Assembly: GCF_014356525.2 (NCBI RefSeq)
Contig: NC_052508.1
Span: forward strand, 48,153,858 to 48,217,857
Reading direction: 5' to 3'
DNA: 64,000 nt
From: Nilaparvata lugens
Taxonomy: Eukaryota > Arthropoda > Insecta > Hemiptera > Delphacidae
Shown piece after piece: positions 48,169 through 60,590 of this stretch. The translations under genes were made by a program, and so were the position numbers. The stretch's first letter is position 1. Every line of letters starts with the position of its first letter. A model generated the notes under the pieces. It made no database searches, was not told the DNA's origin, and was given only the letters and a program-made list of their open reading frames with translations.

Positions 48169-48767
48169 CTCTTAATCCGTCTTCTTTAATAATGCTGACG
48201 ACCGCATGATATAGTCCGTTGTATCTCGGCTTCATACACCAGGTATCATGAATGTACTTTACTTTGATTGTTTCTATAGGTGTTACCACGAATACAGCCT
48301 CACAGACCCCTGCTCCAAAGCCGCAAACAATCCTAGATCTGAGACAGAGTTCGCCTCTGTCATTGACCACTTGGTTCTTGAACGATTCGAACGCTCCAAA
48401 CCTGAGCGCGTTTTTGGGAATCGATCCACACAAAATTATATTAATCCCTCGGTACAAACCCAGTATACCTTCTCTGGAGATAGTCTTTCTGACGCAATCC
48501 AACATCCCTGTGTATTGTTTTCGACGCACACCACGCAACGTTTCATCGAGTTGCAGTTGGGTTTTGATGAATTCCGTGGGATATGTGATGATTATTTCGG
48601 TGGCACCTGTGAGTCCACCAGCTATCACTCCTTTCAATCCTGTATTTCCGGCATTAACAACAGCCACTCCATCTTGGCACATCCATGGTCGTGAAAAGGG
48701 ACTGTTGTTGGTTGGAATTGTGCATTGCATCACAAATAGCATATACGTAAACAGAATGAGTGTCCTC
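48169..48767 (-). CDS. SLC25A1: Mitochondrial tricarboxylate (citrate) carrier, first visible exon
   Basis: Encodes the first two carrier repeats: LKGVIAGGLTGATEIIITYP, signature YPTEFIKTQLQL (Pro about 55), CVRKTISREGILGLYRGINI, GSIPKNALRFGAFESFKNQV, CGFGAGVCEAVFVVTPIETI (Pro about 155) and YNGLYHAVVSIIKEDGLRG. The close match to animal SLC25A1 (Drosophila scheggia) runs the full length. Likely start is the Met at 48742, giving 322 residues with the second exon, close to the family's size; an acceptor-like 'atttcaacag' ends at 48768, so an upstream exon is possible. The gene is nested antisense within ECI2 intron 4. All three Px[DE]xx[KR] signatures are intact, so I think it is functional or recently so. 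Confidence 0.9.
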
Positions 48768-49717
48768 CTGTTGAAATAATGTTCTTCTATTAATGATTTG
48801 AACTAGGTGTATTTTCTGATTGAATTGTCTGATTTTCTAAATCTATCTGCTTTTTTACTGTCATTAGAAAACTTTCAATCGCTCCCGGTGCCGCGTCAAC
48901 GATTTGAAAAATGTGATCTTTTTTGAGATTTAGTTTTAGTTTTTCCAGCACTTTTCGGTTCAGGTTAGTTTATAGGTTGATTAGGTTGGTTTGATAGATT
49001 GTACAATTGTGCACTACGTTTACTGACTTGTACCGTAGCCTCAGAGCAACTAGACATAATAAGAGAGTTTAGTTATTAATTCATGCTTAGGTGTATACTA
49101 AGGAGTTTCGGTACTCACTAAAAGCATTCTGTAAGTTGCGAACAGAACGAGTAAGTTGCGGTGAAGAGCGATGCCACTAAACAGTTGTGCTATGATAAAA
49201 ACATTTGGAGTCATTGATATAAATATCATAGATACAACGCTAACAAGCTAAAATCTACATATCGACCTGACCTCAAGACAAGTATAAAAATTTTATTTAT
49301 TTTTTCTTTAATAACGTTCAAAACATTACTTTTAGTTTGCCCTGCCCGCGCTACGTTAAAAGTCCAATGAATGTCAATCAAATATGTTCTGTCAACTATT
49401 GATAATTTAGATTTATCTGTTAACCTATATCTAATTCAAACTTTCATTTCTTTTTTTTTAATTAAATGTCAAGAAACTAAAGCTGTGGATGTTCCATCCT
49501 TTCTAAAGTCTGGTGAATTTCACTATCAATGTATAATTTTCTACATTCATTTCACTAGATTCATCAAATATCATGAAGTCGTAATATCTATTTCATATTA
49601 GTAGATGATTGTGTAAATATACCGCTCTTATTCAAAAGAGCTAGGAAATAACTTAACTGTAGAATTGTGTAATAATTGCACTTTTGTATTTCAATGAATA
49701 AAAAATCTTGATTTCAG
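48768..49717. other. ECI2 intron 4, right part; upstream region of the nested carrier
   Basis: No coding exon supported. It should contain the promoter and any 5' UTR exon of the - strand carrier gene, but I see no reliable core promoter. Confidence 0.6.
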
Positions 49718-49858
49718 GCTACTCAGATGCTTCTATTCAATCACAAGTTATCTGCGCAAGAAGCACTTCAACATGGCTTTGTGGACAAGGTGATGCCTCA
49801 CTCAGACATCAATGACGCGTGGGCCCATATCGATCAACTTCTCGATGTTTCTTATGAG
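49718..49858 (+). CDS. ECI2: Enoyl-CoA delta isomerase 2, exon 5
   Basis: Forty-seven codons: ATQMLLFNHKLSAQEALQHG, FVDKVMPHSDINDAWAHIDQ, LLDVSYE (residues about 158-204). This matches the crotonase C-terminal helices (human ATEMLIFGKKLTAGEACAQG...). Phase 0; acceptor 'tgatttcag' at 49717, donor GAG|gtaaga. Confidence 0.92.
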
Positions 49859-50773
49859 GTAAGACATTTAAACTTGGTTTAGATTCTGTTCAGACCTCTT
49901 TGTCGATGTGAAAATATTCTTTTACGTCTTTCATGATTTGTCAAAATTATTTGACAGATGGATAGACATTTCTGTGGAGTTGTAGTGACAATTAGCAGTA
50001 GATAGAAGATAATAAGAGTTGATCTAATATTCTATTTATTGAAATTATTTAAAATCATAACAGTTTTTTCTACTGGAGATGATATCTACCATACATAAGA
50101 ACTAGGTTCAAGCGTGGACCAATAAGGCTAATGTGCACCATCTACGTTAAACGCCAATCTACGGTTACAAGTACGAATGATCGCATTTAATATAATGTGT
50201 TTTATTCTAGGTTTAAACCAACAGCTGATCTATCTCCGTTCCAACCGATATGGTGCATAAATATGCCTAAGAGTGTTATATGGAAGTAATAATAACCCAA
50301 TAGTCTTAGATGGGTTTAAAGCTCATAGCTTCTATGTAGCTTAAAATTGTGGAATTATTCTATCTCTACTAGAAATTGGCTTGAAACAGACATTCTTTCA
50401 AGAGGAAAATCAAGAGCAATCTTCTCTTTTTATCTAATTTCAGCTGTGCTATTAGAAACGATTAGGGCATCTGAATTATAAAAGGAAATTCTGAACTAAA
50501 TGGAAAAAATAAAATAGTAACTTTATTACTATTTAATCTGCCAATAAAATTTGGTAAATTAATTAAATCTCTAATTCAAGGAGATTAGTCATTAGTTGTT
50601 GAATGAAGATTTCTATCCTCCCAATAAAACATTATTTAGCATCAAAATATAGGCTTATTTCATCATAAATTATTTGTCATGAATTTCCTATTATAAATTT
50701 GTTAAGATATTCGATTAGGAAGTTGATTTGCGAAAGATTTGTAACTTTTTTCAATTTAATGTTTATGTTTCAG
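49859..50773 (+). other. ECI2 intron 5
   Basis: 915 bp, GT...AG, AT-rich; nothing recognised in it. Confidence 0.85.
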
Positions 50774-50929
50774 TCTCTGTTGAGTGCAAAAAAATTGTTG
50801 AGAGATAGAGATCGTGATGTACTTCTCAAAGCAAACGCAGCGGAATGTGAAGCCTTGGTTGAAAGATGGAAATCAGAGGACTTCATCCAGCAACTGATGA
50901 ATTTCCTCAATAAGAAAGCAAAGTTATGA
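50774..50929 (+). CDS. ECI2: Enoyl-CoA delta isomerase 2, terminal exon with peroxisomal signal
   Basis: SLLSAKKLLRDRDRDVLLKA, NAAECEALVERWKSEDFIQQ, LMNFLNKKAKL and TGA (residues about 205-255). The last three residues AKL are an accepted PTS1 peroxisomal targeting signal (human ECI2 ends SKL). Joined with the other exons from the Met in exon 1, the protein is 255 residues, about the size of the isolated isomerase domain. It should shift 3-cis or 3-trans double bonds to 2-trans-enoyl-CoA during beta-oxidation of unsaturated fatty acids. Confidence 0.93.
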   Translation, partial: SLLSAKKLLRDRDRDVLLKANAAECEALVERWKSEDFIQQLMNFLNKKAKL

Positions 50930-52275
50930 TTTTGACTTATTGCCTCTATTACTTGATGCATCACTATTTTATGGTTTACGTTTTATAGATCAGGAGAAAT
51001 CATGCAATATCATAATTTTTGTGGTTTATGGTCCAAATCATTTTATGCTATTTTTTTAATATTTCATTAGGTGTAGGCAAGGTTATTAGAATCATGTATT
51101 CTATGTTTATCTAGGATACAAGAATAATTTATTAATACTATACATCACATTTTCTTGAAGATTTTTGTAAAATTAGTTTGAACATTGTATCTAGACCTAA
51201 TTTGATCATATTGTTGAAAATGAGGCAATGTGAACTATTAATAAGAATAGTTATTATTTATCACCTTACTTGTTTAAAAAATAAGCTTACCAAACATAAA
51301 GGCATACATTTATAAACATCACACTTTGTCAAAGATGACAATTTCTATATGAAACATCACATAAGATAAATTAGAAATAAGTTACATTTTATAAAATAAA
51401 ACATAAGACTGAGTGACATCGAAACTTGAAAAAACGAATAGTCTTTGTATATTGTTATATATTATCTGTTAGAAATCTCTGTTTGGATTGTGTCAAGTTT
51501 TAACTATTAAATTATCAATAAAGTTTAGAAAATTTAGATTCACAATCCACTATTTTAGAAATTTTACTTGATGTTTTTATGAGGCTGTTTATTTTTTATA
51601 CATATTGTTTTACATAATTATTTCTAAGAATTGTTGAATAAAAAATGGTTTTTGAATTCAGTAGTCTTAATATAATTTTTTTATTTTTAACTAAGGGGTT
51701 TTTAATATCCTATCACTTAATAATACTAGTTTACGTATATTGATGTACTATGTAACAGATTTATTTGGTGCTTAACTATAATCTATAACGCAATCGTGAG
51801 ATGTTTAAGACACGCGATTGTCTTTTTAATTTATTCTAGTTAGTGCTTCAAAGAAGCATTAAAAACCCGGTAAAACCATAGTAGAGTAGTACCTCTATCA
51901 TTTGTATTTTACGGGAACAAGCGTTTACTACGAATTATTGAGGCTATGGTTGTGAAGAAGGAAGAGAAGGAGGCTGATAAATGCTAAAATTATATGGATA
52001 TGAAAAAACATTCAAATTAAAAAATGCTTGATATTTTATGAGCAATAATAGATATTATGTATAAAAATCAAAATAGTTTAATCATAATCTATTAATTAAA
52101 AATAATATAACAATTGACGCTTTTTTTAAATTTTCATCAAGTTGGTTAGAAAAAGACTAAGGCATAAAAACTGCTGTGAAATACTAGCAACTAATATGCA
52201 CTTGCTTTTAAGGATATCTTTTAAAGTCGACTAAACAACAAATTATCATTTAATTTGTATTAACTCTTAAAACAT
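50930..52275 (+). other. ECI2 3' UTR and downstream flank
   Basis: AT-rich non-coding DNA. Candidate poly(A) signals AATAAA at 51517-51522 and 51637-51642. A small hairpin-like 'caatcgtgag ... cacgcgattg' lies near 51791-51821. Confidence 0.6.
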
Positions 52276-53021
52276 ATACAGTGTTTCAGAAGTAGTTAGG
52301 GTACATTTTTCATGTATTTTTCCATTTAGGGTATTTTTCCTGGATGATAGGAGACTTCGAATGTTGTATTTGAAGTGTCCAAAACTCAGCGGCAACCCTT
52401 ATAATTATAAGTTAAGCTGCCATTTTGTTTTTTTCACTTAGGGATTTTTATCTCAAGAACGAAATGTTGTATTAATCTAAAATTTGACATTAATATTTTT
52501 GCTATAAAGACTTAACATTAAAAAATAAAATAAAAAAAATGCTATGTACATAATCAAAATGGCGGCCATTTTAAATTTTTGATGGCAAATTCTACGAAAA
52601 CCATTCACTTCACAGAAAATTTACAAGAGACAAAAAAGTTGAAAAATTTTATCAAGATTTTAAGGATACCTTATTTATCAAGATTGGTCAAAGGATAACA
52701 GAGAAATTAGATCTTTTCGTACTGCATGCATGACCACTTTTCACCATTCAAACATCAATATTAAATTTTCAATTCCAATTGCATTTAAGATGAAGCTTTG
52801 AAACTCGGTATGGCCATACAGCTGATTTTACAATGTTTTTCAGATAATCTTGTGCATTCATGCAGTTCGAAAAGAATCAATTTCTCTGTTATTCTTCAAC
52901 CAATCTTAATAAATGATGTATCCTTGAAATCTTGATAAAATTTTCTCATTCTTTCGTCTCCTGTAAATTTTCTGTAAAGTGAACGGTTTTCGTGAAATTT
53001 GCCATCAAAAATTTAAAATGG

Positions 53022-56000
53022 TAGTATTGTTCAGTATTGCGCTAGAACTCGTAGAGAACGGACGTATAGTGGAGTAGTAATAGTGTAGTGTAGAAGTAGT
53101 GAGTCAGCAGTTTGTTCGCGATTAAAAGTGGAACAAAAATATTGCATCGAGTATCGGTCGTCAACCGCGGTATTTTATGCAAGCAAAGCGACCTGCTTTT
53201 CGCGGCGGTAATATAGCTCCGTTCGCGTTTCCGTGTGCGTGAGTGTTGATTACGAGTGCTGTTTGAAATGTATGGTAGCGAAATCGCACTATGTCCGACT
53301 TAGTGAAGCCACCAAGTTTTCCTGCATCAGAGCAAGAAGAAAGGGAAGCCACTAACGAGAGCATGGACACCAACAACATGGCAAATACACCAGAAATCCA
53401 GTGTTCACCGGATCAATACATAAAAGCAAATAAACTCAAATCTTCAGCCGAGCAGGTACTTTTCATCGCCTGGAAGGAATCTGATGAGAAGAGGAAGGAG
53501 CTAGAGAGAAGCAACGCCGAACTCTTGCAAAAAATGCAGGATTTGGAAAAAAGATTACTCAATATTGAGAAAAAGATCCATAGCCCACAGCCTACTAGCT
53601 CAGCAGCCGAGAACTACTCGACAAATGAAGAAGAATTGGCTAAAGAAACTGAATGGATCAGAACTCGTACTAAGCGGGCTACCAAGAAGAGGAAGCTTAG
53701 CACCCCATCGCCAGAAATCAAAAATGAGTCTGCAAAAAAGAAGCAACAAAATTTGAATAATAAAATCACTCCTGTGGAAAAACCAATCAGTGAGGAGGAG
53801 AAGAGGAAGAAGAAAGAAATTCCACCACCGCCAATCATTGTGGATGGTATTAAGAATCTGAATGTACTTCTTACGAGTTTGAAAAAAGTGTCACCAGCTG
53901 ACAAATTTAGGATTAAACTGTTAAGTAAAGAAACATTTAAAGTAAATGCAGTTGATTCGGAAACTTATCGGAATATTACCAGAGAATTGATTAAAGATGG
54001 GCTCAACTGGCACTCCTATGAAGATAAACAGTCGAGACCAATAAGAGTGATGATTAAAAAGCTTCATCACTCTTGTAGTACAGAAATGATTCTGGAAGAT
54101 TTGAAAGTAAGAGGATTGAAAGTTCTAGAAGTTGTAAACAAGCTGAGGTGGAAGACAAGAGAACCATTAGATATGTTCATGGTATCATTCAGCGCGGAAG
54201 AAGATATAAAAACAGTATTTGAATTGAAAAATATACTTGGCTGTAGAGTGGAAGTTGAAGCATTGAAGAAGGCCAATCTGATACCGCAATGCAAACGTTG
54301 CCAAGCATACGACTACACTCAAAAATATTGTAACAAGGAGCCTAGGTGTGTTAAGTGTGCAGGTAAACACCAAACAAAGGAATGTTCGAAACCCAACGAT
54401 GCTCTACCAAAATGTATTCATTGCGGTGAAGCACATCCAGCCAGCTATCGAGGTTGCACTGTTGCAATCGAATTGCAAAAAATCAGGAATTCTACTAAAA
54501 CAAAAACTATTGCAGATTCACGAAAGAAAATCATTCAAAATATCCCACCAAGAATCACGGAAAATACAGAAGCTCACAATCTAAACAATGGTAGTGCAGT
54601 TAAGAAATTGACTTTTGCCCAGATTGTCTCAAAAGAAAATAGATTGAAATTGGAAGAGCCAAAAAGTGAAGTGGAAGAAGGCACCAATAATATTTTGCAG
54701 CTAATCTTGGCAAAACTGGATAGACAAGAGCAAATAATCACCTCACTAAAATCTGAAACTCACTTTACAAATCAATCGTTTATCAAATTCAAAGGCTTTA
54801 AGATCTATCATGCTTTACATCCCAGCAATGTCGCGAGGGGTGGGAGTGCCATCATTATCAGAGACAATCTACAACATCATGAAGAAGTGAAACATGAAAG
54901 TGATAGAATTCAATTGATAGGTGTAGCAGTTCAAGCAGTAAATTATAACTTTGTTGTTGCAGCTATTTACTGTCCTCCCAGATATTCCATCAGAAGAGAG
55001 GAGTATTCGACATTGCTTGATATGTTAGGAGAAAAATTCATTCTTGGTGGTGATTTCAATGCAAAGCACGTGCATTGGGGATCGCGCTTAACAACTCACA
55101 AGGGAAGACAGCTCTTCGAAGCAATGAAAGAGATGAGGTGCGAAGCTCTTTCAACTGGTAAACCAACCTACTGGCCCACCGATACGAGGAAAATCCCAGA
55201 TCTCATAGATTTCTTCCTGACAAAAAATATATCAGTTAATTATTTGCATTTAGAGGATAGTTTCGACCTTAATTCCGACCACTCACCCATCATTATGACT
55301 CTGAGTGATTCAATTCTACGGAAGGAAAATACTTGTCCAGCGTTAGCAAATAGCCGCACTGATTGGGATGGCTTCCAACAGATGCTGGAGGAAAGAATAG
55401 AATTGAACTCACCATTAAGGAACGAAGAACATATTGATCGGGAGTTGGAGAAGTTTGTGACTGATATCCAACAGGCAGCATGGTGTAATACCCCACAAAT
55501 CAGAAGAAGAACCACTGGAAATAATTACCCTGCGGAAATCAGAGAATTGATTGTTGAAAAACGAAGAGCTAGAAGGAGATGGCAGCAATCACGTTCCCCC
55601 CAAGACAAAAGAGTTTTGAACAATTTAACTCAAGAACTAAGGAGAGAGATCCAATGTATCAAGGAAGAATCAATTAATAGTTACTTGAGAAACTTGACAG
55701 CAGAATTCAGCACGGACTACTCACTCTGGAAGGCAGCTAAAAAAATAAAACGAACCATTCAACAATCTCCTCCTCTCAGAAAGCAGGACAGACAATGTGC
55801 GAGGAGTAGTGATGAAAAGGCACAGACATTTGCGGATCATCTTGTAAACGTTTTCCAGCCAATCAACTCAGGTGATGACGAAACTTTAGAAGCGGATGAG
55901 AATATCTTACAGCCGAATCAAGAAATAATGCGTGTCACAGTAGAAGAAGTGAAAAGGGAAATAAGAAATCTGAATAACAAAAAAACCCCTGGATTTGACA

Positions 56001-57533
56001 TGATAACCGGCTCAGTCCTCAAACACCTACCAAGGAAAGCAATAGTGAACTTAACAAACATTTTGAATGCTTCTTTCAGACTAAAATTCGTACCAGGAAT
56101 ATGGAAAGTAGCAGAAGTTATAATGCTACTGAAGCCAGGTAAAGAGCCACATGAAGTATCATCATATAGGCCAATATCATTGTTACCGGTCCTATCCAAG
56201 TTGTTTGAAAGGATTTTACTTAGTAGGCTAAAACCAATAATTGAGAGACAGCACATAATTCCAAATCACCAATTTGGCTTCAGAGTGAAACACTCAACAA
56301 TAGATCAAGTGCATCGGATTATAAATGTAATAGAGAAGTGCTTAGAAGAGAAAAAAAATTTGCTCAGCAGCTTTCCTTGATATAGGGCAAGCTTTTGATA
56401 AAGTATGGCATGAAGGTCTCATTTTCAAACTCAAAAAAGTGCTACCAAAGCAATACACAGATATATTACAATCCTATCTCACTGACAGATACTTTAGGGT
56501 CAGGCATGAAAGTTCATATTCTGATTTAAAGGAAATTAAAGCAGGAGTTCCTCAAGGCAGTGTTCTGGGACCAGTTCTTTACCTACTCTATGCCAGCGAT
56601 ATTCCCAGCCTTGATGAGAATACTACAGCAACATTTGCAGACGACACAGCCATATTATCAGTAGACAGTAATATTCATATTGCAACAGAGAAACTACAGA
56701 GATCCATCAACAAAATTCAAGATTGGACTAGAAAGTGGAGAATGAAATTGAATGAAACAAAGTCGATTCACATCAATTTTACCAATAAGAAGGACCTGCC
56801 CATACCAATAACTATCAACAACCAAGTTGTACCATATGCTAATGATGCCAAGTATCTAGGTATGACCTTGGACGCAAAGCTTCGCTGGAAGGCCCATGTC
56901 AAGAAGAAGAGAGAAGAGCTTGGAATCAAATATAAGAAGCTGTATTGGCTGATCGGAAGAAACTCTGTCCTTTCAATCCGAAACAAAGTACTTCTGTACA
57001 AACAGATATTAAAGCCAGTATGGACGTATGGTATACAACTTTGGGGGTGTACCAAAGAAATCAACATCAATGTCATTCAACGTTTTCAAAACAAAGTGCT
57101 AAGGAACATTGTGGATGCTCCTTGGTATGTCAGGAACAGCGATCTTCATAGAGACCTTCACGTCGATCTGGTGTCCACCGAGATCCAGAGGCATGCGGAG
57201 AGGCACGAGGGGCGACTGCACCAACATGACAACGTCGAGGCGATCCAGCTGCTAGACAATGGAGGGTTGGTGCGGAGGCTCAAAAGGAGGAAACCGTTTG
57301 AACTAGTGTAGTGCTTGTTCAAGTAGTGTCCAGTGAAAGAGCAGAGCAGTGATTGAGTGAATCTAGCTTCTATAGTGCAGTCAATAAGTGTACATATTAA
57401 TTAAACAATAGCAGTAAGAGTTTCTAATGAGAAATTCACTGTTCAATTTTTCAAGTAGTAATTTAGGATAGAAAAAATTAGCTCATTAGTCTTTAGACTA
57501 GATGGCTATAGTATTGACCAATAGAAAAAAAAA
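53022..57533 (+). mobile_element. Jockey-clade LINE, 4.5 kb, with at least 9-bp target duplication
   Basis: Flanked by ttaaaatgg at 53013-53021 and 57534-57542. It has a 5' UTR (53022-53290) and an A-rich 3' end. The 3' UTR matches that of the truncated copy at 41509-43302. It inserted into the right arm of the foldback element. The coding part carries an internal deletion and a frameshift. Confidence 0.93.
53291..57311 (+). pseudogene. Jockey ORF1-ORF2 fusion: gag zinc knuckles, partial endonuclease, reverse transcriptase
   Basis: An open frame from 53291 to 56380 (1029 codons) starts with a Gag-like ORF1: charged N-terminus, then three zinc knuckles from about residue 334 (CKRCQAYDYTQKYC, where the usual His is Tyr; CVKCAGKHQTKEC; CIHCGEAHPASYRGC). 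After QLILAKLDRQEQIITSLK it passes without a stop into the middle of the ORF2 endonuclease (SETHFTNQSF, LGGDFNAKHVHWGS, SDHSPI), so the ORF1 end, intergenic part and first endonuclease motif (family WNANG) are missing. RT motifs follow. Near 56357 a frameshift in an A-run stops the frame; RT resumes at about 56380 and runs to 57311 (AGVPQGSVLGPVLYLLYASD, ATFADDTAILS). Not functional. Confidence 0.92.
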
Positions 57534-57801
57534 TTAAAATGGCCGCTATTTTGATTATGTACATCGAAAAAATGTTATTCCATTTTTTAAAGTTGAGTCT
57601 TTATAGCACAAATATTTATGCCAAATTACAGATCAATACAACATTTCGTTCTTGAGATAAAAATTCCTAAGTGAAAAGCACAAAATGGCAGCTCTAAGGG
57701 TAACCGCTGAGTTTTGGACACTTCAAATACGACATTTGTAGTCTCCTATCATCCAGCAACAATACTCTGAAATGTTCAACTCTACTTCTGAAACACTCTG
57801 T

Positions 57802-60300
57802 ATATTATTTTAAAACTTACCGTATTTATTGTCTAATACGTATTTTAAAATGTACCTTATTACAGTACATAAAGTTTCTTTACTCGAGTTGAATTTTATT
57901 GTGAGGTGAGTCCTGAAAGAAGTCATTCCTTAGCCAGTAATGTTAAAACAGCATTTTGCTTACCTTGAAACGATACTGATGGATCATGAATTTGAATCAT
58001 AATAATATATTAGTGGGAAACATAAATTAAAACTGAGAATTTGTTTAAATAGCATCAGTCATACATGTTTTCACGTAAAAATAAATAACAAAGAAAGTAC
58101 TCCTTATCCATTCAAAAGTTAATAACTATGTTTTTGTGGTTAATACACGTAAAACTGTACCTCAAAGTAAAAATAGTAAATAAAACTAACCTATCAAAAA
58201 AATGCTAGTGAAACAGTATTTTGTGTTCCACTCTCTTTGTGTTTTTTATCATGTGTAATTCAATAAAGCATGACCAACACTAAACAGTATTCAAAGTAAA
58301 TTTAAGCTAAATTATTATTATTATTAATTTTTTAATAATTTAATTAAAAATACACTTGTTTGAAAATTTCTGATTTTATTATAGTTTTGTTAAGATACGG
58401 TTGAAAATAATGCAATAATTGCTTATGCAGTGCTATTAGTCTAATATTTTTAATTATCCATTAAAAAACTGGATCATTATTTTGAAATATAAATTATTTA
58501 AACCAATATTTTAAACAAGAATAACAACGACTATGAATGGTTTAGCCAGTTCAGCTACAAAACCTTATTTTAAAACTGCGTTAAATTTGAATTTGCAGTA
58601 GTTCGCTCGCCTTACGCCAGGTAGCGTGAATGTCGGGCTTTTGACAGAGCAAGAAAAGCAGACTTGAAACTTGAACACGAACGAGAACAACACAGGTTGA
58701 CTTGTTTCCCAAAATATAGTCCGTGATCGTGGAGTGAAGAACGAAACGAATTGGGTTGGAAGTGTAATGACGAAAACAATGTGAATTCGGGTTGAAAATA
58801 ATTGTATTTTTGTTTGTGAAGTGTAAATTACATTAATCAATGATCAATTCGTTACGATATTCATTGTGGTGTCAACTCCAGATCTCAAGGTGTATGATTT
58901 TACAGTTGACAACAGTTTCAAATTATTGGATCAGAGTATTTTATAATTTTTAAATTTATCAATCTATTTCTTCAATTGCTACAAAGTGGTGCTGTGTATA
59001 GTTTTTATCAGTTTTGAGAATAATTTCTATTCAAGATAAGTCGGTACGAACGCAGCTATTCGTCTCCTACACCTAGGAGATTTCACAGGTTAGAGGTCGC
59101 ATAACATAACTTACTATTGTTGCAGTAACTTATTTATTCACTAATATAGCAGTGTTAATAGCGTGATATTATTTTTCGTTATCATAAAAATAATTTAATT
59201 AATATTTGTGTAGAAATGATTTACCGCTGACATCATGCATTCAATCCTCCTTCATGTTGACCATTTTATAACCTAATTTTGACACTTGTGTTTGTGGAAA
59301 ACATTATTTCAGTTACCCAATTCAGGAATTAAATTTATTTACTCAAATTTTACTTAATTAAAACTTTTTTATGTTGCAAGTATCTGGATCGAAAGTTACC
59401 AAATTTGGTTGAAAAGATCATAGAGTAGCCCAACTTTGGTCATTGGGTTACAGAAGCTAACTTATATTTATTTATTGTAGTTCAACGCTTTATTCTAATT
59501 GCTTATGCATTCAAACTTATCAAGTTATATTTTGAATGGTTTGATTACTTTTTGTATTATTCATATTTCTTCTCTAGGCCTACTGTGAATTGACTTTTTT
59601 CTCATAACTTTAATAGGTCACATACCCATACTAACTTATATACTCAGAGAATACTCTATATATTCAGATAGATAGATAGACAGAGAAATGACTTTTATCT
59701 ACACTCCACTATAAAAGTGATGTGGGCAAAATTGTGGCAATAAAAGCACCCTCTTCCATTTAACCCACAATACAGAGAATACTCAATGAAGCAAGGAAAT
59801 CTTTCAAAAACATTATAGATTGTTACATCAAGAATTTAGACATAAATATAAATACTAACACAGACTCTATTAATAACAACTGTTGTATAAAAGTAACTAA
59901 GCTAAGGTAGGTTACTAGTTTTTAGAGACCTAGGCCTACCACTCATTTTCTTATAGCCTTAATACTTTTATAGTGTATTATTTATTCAAAATAGTGAATA
60001 AACTCCTCAATAATAAATTAATCTGCAACAATTGTTTTCTTATAATTTGACTGCAAATTATATTAATGAACAGTTCAATTCTAGCTTAAATTAACAGGTT
60101 AAAGTTTGACACTAAAAGGCTATATGACTCCTTGACAGTCTAATTGAGCAATGCCCTTGCACTGTTACATTCAGTATCACTCACTAACACTATGCTGAAT
60201 TCACACGAGATCTGTAGATCTTCTTCCTTTTCAGTCTCCTTTACAACTCCTTAAGATAATAAAGTTGTCGATGAGGTGTAGAGCTTGGATGTTCTGATGA
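57802..60300. other. Non-coding flank
   Basis: AT-rich, no coding region supported. A less AT-rich patch at about 58600-58800 and the 'cgaacgcag...ctcctacacctagg' stretch at 59046-59080 could be 5' UTR exons of a gene to the right of the window, but no splice-coherent ORF supports this. Confidence 0.5.
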
Positions 60301-60309
60301 TTATGTTGT

Positions 60310-60590
60310 CTCTTCATGGTTTCTGGCAGCCTTTGTGATCATGACATTGACTGCTTCCAACTGGAGGTTCGAGTTTCTGACAAAGTATGGAGCATTGACA
60401 GAATTCTCAATACCTTGTTCTGGAATTTCTGGATGGGGTTTATGTTACTTTTCCTTGCACAGCCTCACAGCTGGATGCCATTCAACCATACGGGACGAAG
60501 AATCGGTCTATACAATAGTAATTTATTTTAGGTTGAAAGGTTTGAATTTCTTCCTGACAATCTGGAACATGGAACTGGAGATATGAAAAT
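60310..60590 (-). pseudogene. Decayed Jockey reverse-transcriptase fragment
   Basis: The region aligns by eye with 41900-42130 of the truncated Jockey element: 'ccatacgggacgaagaatcg' parallels 'ccatacgtccataatggctt', and 'aggttgaaaggtttgaatttctt' parallels 'ggattgaaaggatggagtttctt'. The antisense translations also match (LFLAQPHSWMPFNHTG against LLSLVHPQSCIPYVHNG), so it encodes on the - strand the ORF2 C-terminus. Diverged far more than the other two copies. Confidence 0.65.

Larger units (their letters stand above)
52276..57801. mobile_element. Foldback element with arms of about 450 bp, split by a Jockey LINE
   Basis: The left end atatacagtgtttcagaagt (from about 52272) mirrors the right end (acttctgaaacactctgtat, to about 57803). 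The left arm (52276 to about 52735) is the inverted complement of the right arm, which is in two parts, about 52830-53021 and 57543-57801, separated by the LINE at 53022-57533. Without the LINE the element would be about 1 kb, nearly all inverted arms around a loop of about 100 bp. No transposase. The target duplication is unclear because the ends are themselves TATA-like. Confidence 0.85.
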
